DNA from: Streptomyces sp. YIM 121038
GTDB lineage: Bacteria; Actinomycetota; Actinomycetes; Streptomycetales; Streptomycetaceae
DNA: 64,000 nucleotides
Reading direction: 5' to 3'
Assembly (NCBI RefSeq): GCF_006088715.1
Contig: NZ_CP030771.1
Span: 7,934,001-7,998,000 of the forward strand
In this document: in pieces, positions 62,267 to 64,000 of the stretch
Numbering within the stretch: the first letter of the stretch is position 1
How the letters are laid out: each line of letters begins with the position of its first letter
Translations under genes and position numbers: made by a program
The notes under the pieces: generated by a model
Told to the model about the DNA's origin: nothing
Database searches by the model: none
What the model saw: only the letters and a program-made list of their open reading frames with translations

Positions 62267-63276
62267 CTAGGGCCGGTGGAACCGCGCCTCGGGGAAGCGG
62301 GCCGAGGGCCCGGCGAGCAGGGGCGCGTCCCGTCCCCGCCGTCCACGGTCAACCAGCGCTTCCAGCCGGTGAATTCGCTCCAGGTCTCGTCCCAGGTCCG
62401 GTCCGGGCCGCCGGGGACGTGGCTCGGCCTGCCCAGCATCAGCAGCGGCCGGTCGAGGGGCGTGTCGTTGGGGAAGTGGAAGGTGCCGTCCATGGTGGCC
62501 GCGGCCCGCACCCGGGCGTCGCGCAGCATGGCGGGGGCCGTGCTGAAGCCGCCCGCCGAGTGTCCGGCCATGGCGACGCGGCCGGGGTCCAGGCGCGGGC
62601 CGCCGCGCCACGCCGGGCGCCCGCCGGTGAGTTCGTCGAGGACGGAGGAGACGTCGGCGGCCCGCACCGCGCCCACCTCGGGGTGGTCCCGGTGCGCGCA
62701 CGCCACGCAGGTCGTCGGGGGCCCGTCGGGGAAGGCGATGCCGCCGGCCTCGTAGTTGTGCCCGATCGCGGCGACGGCGTAGCCGCGGCTCGCCAGCTCC
62801 TCGGCGAGGCCCGTCAGGGTGGCCCGGGGCATGCCGAAGCCCGGCGAGAGCACGACCAGGGGCAGCCCGCCGCGCGCCCGCACCGGCACGGCCCGGACGG
62901 TGGCGTGGGTCACCACCGTGCTCAGGACGTCCCTCGGCACCTGGGGCGGGAGGTCCTCCGCGTGGGCTTCGAGGTACGTCCTCGACTCGTCGGCCGTCAT
63001 GTACGGGGCACGCGTGCCCGAGGGCTTCGCGGCCGGGTACCAGACGGAGACCATCAGCTCCCGTCGCTGTCCGGGCACCCAAGGGTCCGCCCGGTCCGCG
63101 TCCTTGAGGTGCACCGAGGCCATCCCGACCGGCCGCTTCCCCGTGGGCGCGGGCAGCTCCGGCGCGGCCGCGCGCGGCGGTGGCGCCGGGGCTTCGGCGC
63201 GGGCCGCCGCCGTGGGGACGGACACGGTGAGCGCGGCGGCGAGGACCGCGCAGGCGGCGAGGAACGTGCGTCTCAC
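62267..63276 (-). pseudogene. Secreted PAF-acetylhydrolase-like hydrolase, broken by internal deletion
   Basis: The frame starts at ATG 63276 with a signal peptide, and runs through LVVLSPGFGMPRATL, AGHSAGGFSTAPAML (nucleophile serine) and FTGWKRWLTVDGG at about 62340. Family members then continue with a segment holding the catalytic histidine (roughly DHxSFTD) and about 55 more residues. Here that part is absent. A shifted frame resumes at once with RDAPLLAGPSARFPEARFH and stops at 62267, which is what I know as the usual end of the family. So an out-of-frame deletion near 62330-62345 has removed the histidine. The original frame reads on in junk to 62029, overlapping the phospholipase gene. 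Confidence 0.7.
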
Positions 63277-63590
63277 GGAGGACCTTTCGACCGGCGTCCC
63301 TTCACGACAGGAGCGTCGTGAAGCGCTGCCCTCACGCTGGGCACGGGCGGGCGAGCGGCCATCGGCCCCTGGCTGACACTCCCGGCGCCCGGGTACACCC
63401 GTGGGGCTACAGCCGGGGATGACGCTCGGTGCGGCGGGCCTCGAACCCCTCCCCGACCCCTAGGTGGCGAGATCGGCACGGTGACAGGTGCGTTGCCCCC
63501 TAGAGCCGATGACAAGCCTGGTGGCCGCGTGTTTGGGTGGGCCGCCCGTGCATCACAGGCCCCGCGATCCGGGGCGGAGAAGGGGGATCC
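63277..63590. other. Divergent intergenic region
   Basis: This 314-base gap lies between the broken hydrolase and the last gene. I see no gene in it. GAAGGGGGA at 63580-63588 is a ribosome site directly before the ATG at 63591. CCCTAGAG near 63500 could be part of a promoter, but I would not insist. Confidence 0.35.
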
Positions 63591-64000
63591 ATGAAGTTCG
63601 CCAAGGTGTCCGCGCGCGTCCTCGCGCCGCTGGCCGGAGCCGCGCTCGCGGCCGTGACCCTGGTGTCGCCCGCGGCGGCCGCGCCCGAGCACTGGGTGCC
63701 GGGGGAGGTCCAGTACGCCAACTCCCGGCAGGTGATCACCCCGAACTACGGCACCGAGGGCGCGCGGATCGTGGCCCGCGTGGACTGGGAGGAGGGCAAG
63801 GGCGCCGTCTACGGCAACCTGTGGGACATCAAGCGGGGGGACGGCAACGACTCCCGCATCGAGGCCGGTTACTCCGTCCTGAGCGGCGGCGCCTGGAAGC
63901 CGGTCGTCCGTACCCTCAACAGCGTCAAGGACACGAGCGACAGCGGGGTGCACACGAATCTGCACACCGACCCGCGCGTGAAGATCAAGGACCTCAAGAT
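63591..64000 (+). CDS. Secreted protein of unknown function, 3' end outside window
   Basis: At least 136 residues are present; the frame is open at the window end. A Sec signal peptide is clear (KVSARVLAPLAGAALAAVTL, cleavage after SPAAA). The mature part starts APEHWVPGEVQYANSRQVI and contains aromatic and charged strands such as IVARVDWEEGKGAVYGNLW. I do not recognise the family. It may be an extracellular beta-rich protein. Confidence 0.8.
   Translation, partial: MKFAKVSARVLAPLAGAALAAVTLVSPAAAAPEHWVPGEVQYANSRQVITPNYGTEGARIVARVDWEEGKGAVYGNLWDIKRGDGNDSRIEAGYSVLSGGAWKPVVRTLNSVKDTSDSGVHTNLHTDPRVKIKDLK

Noticed and set aside
63273..63965. Minus-strand frame opposite the last secreted protein gene
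   Set aside because: The plus-strand frame has a clear signal peptide and ribosome site; the minus-strand product has neither.

Overview
The window looks like a chromosomal segment of a Streptomyces or close relative. It is very GC-rich with strong third-position G/C bias, many genes overlap as ATGA or GTGA, secreted proteins carry actinomycete-type signal peptides, and two intergenic repeat families that I know to be common in Streptomyces are present.

Bases 1-37116 hold most of a neoaureothin/spectinabilin-type (nor/aur) polyketide cluster, all on the plus strand. In order it has the tail of a p-aminobenzoate N-oxygenase (NorF/AurF), a DAHP synthase, NorA (module 1), a fused aminodeoxychorismate synthase (NorG), an aminodeoxychorismate lyase, a P450 (NorH), NorA' (two modules), NorB (one fully reducing module), NorC (two non-reducing modules plus thioesterase) and a pyrone O-methyltransferase (NorI). 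The logic is self-consistent. DAHP synthase boosts shikimate flux, NorG and the lyase make p-aminobenzoate, and NorF oxidises it to p-nitrobenzoate. The PKS extends this starter with methylmalonyl units (NorA, NorA'), one malonyl unit that is fully reduced (NorB) and two methylmalonyl units left as ketones that close a gamma-pyrone (NorC). NorI methylates the pyrone and NorH installs the tetrahydrofuran ring. Carbon counting needs seven extensions from six modules, so one module must act twice; NorA is the expected iterative one. The acyl-CoA ligase and any regulator expected for the pathway must lie left of the window. NorA starts with a carrier-like domain that lacks its serine, and NorC module 6 carries a wrecked acyltransferase.

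Bases 37117-42600 are ordinary flanking genes: a PcaF-type thiolase, a tiny membrane protein, a 14-helix drug exporter with a C-terminal extension, CobF, a DUF309 protein and tRNA-Pro(GGG). Bases 42601-50258 hold a DeoR/LacI-type regulator and a sugar ABC importer operon (binding protein, two permeases, 2-hydroxyacid dehydrogenase, DUF2264 glycosidase-like protein) with shared operator half-sites; no ATPase gene is present. A repeat-filled 110-bp gap separates it from a convergent alpha/beta-hydrolase.

Bases 51821-56132 are the least explained part. This tight operon encodes a BacA-like prephenate decarboxylase homologue, a DUF6421-like protein, a SnoaL-fold protein, a class IV aminotransferase and an AzlC/AzlD amino-acid exporter. 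I infer that it makes and exports a non-proteinogenic, shikimate-derived amino acid. It converges on a large AfsR/SARP-type regulator, followed by two SnoaL-like genes. The right end has a nitrobindin-like protein, a secreted phospholipase A2, a hydrolase broken by an internal deletion, and the start of a secreted protein of unknown function.
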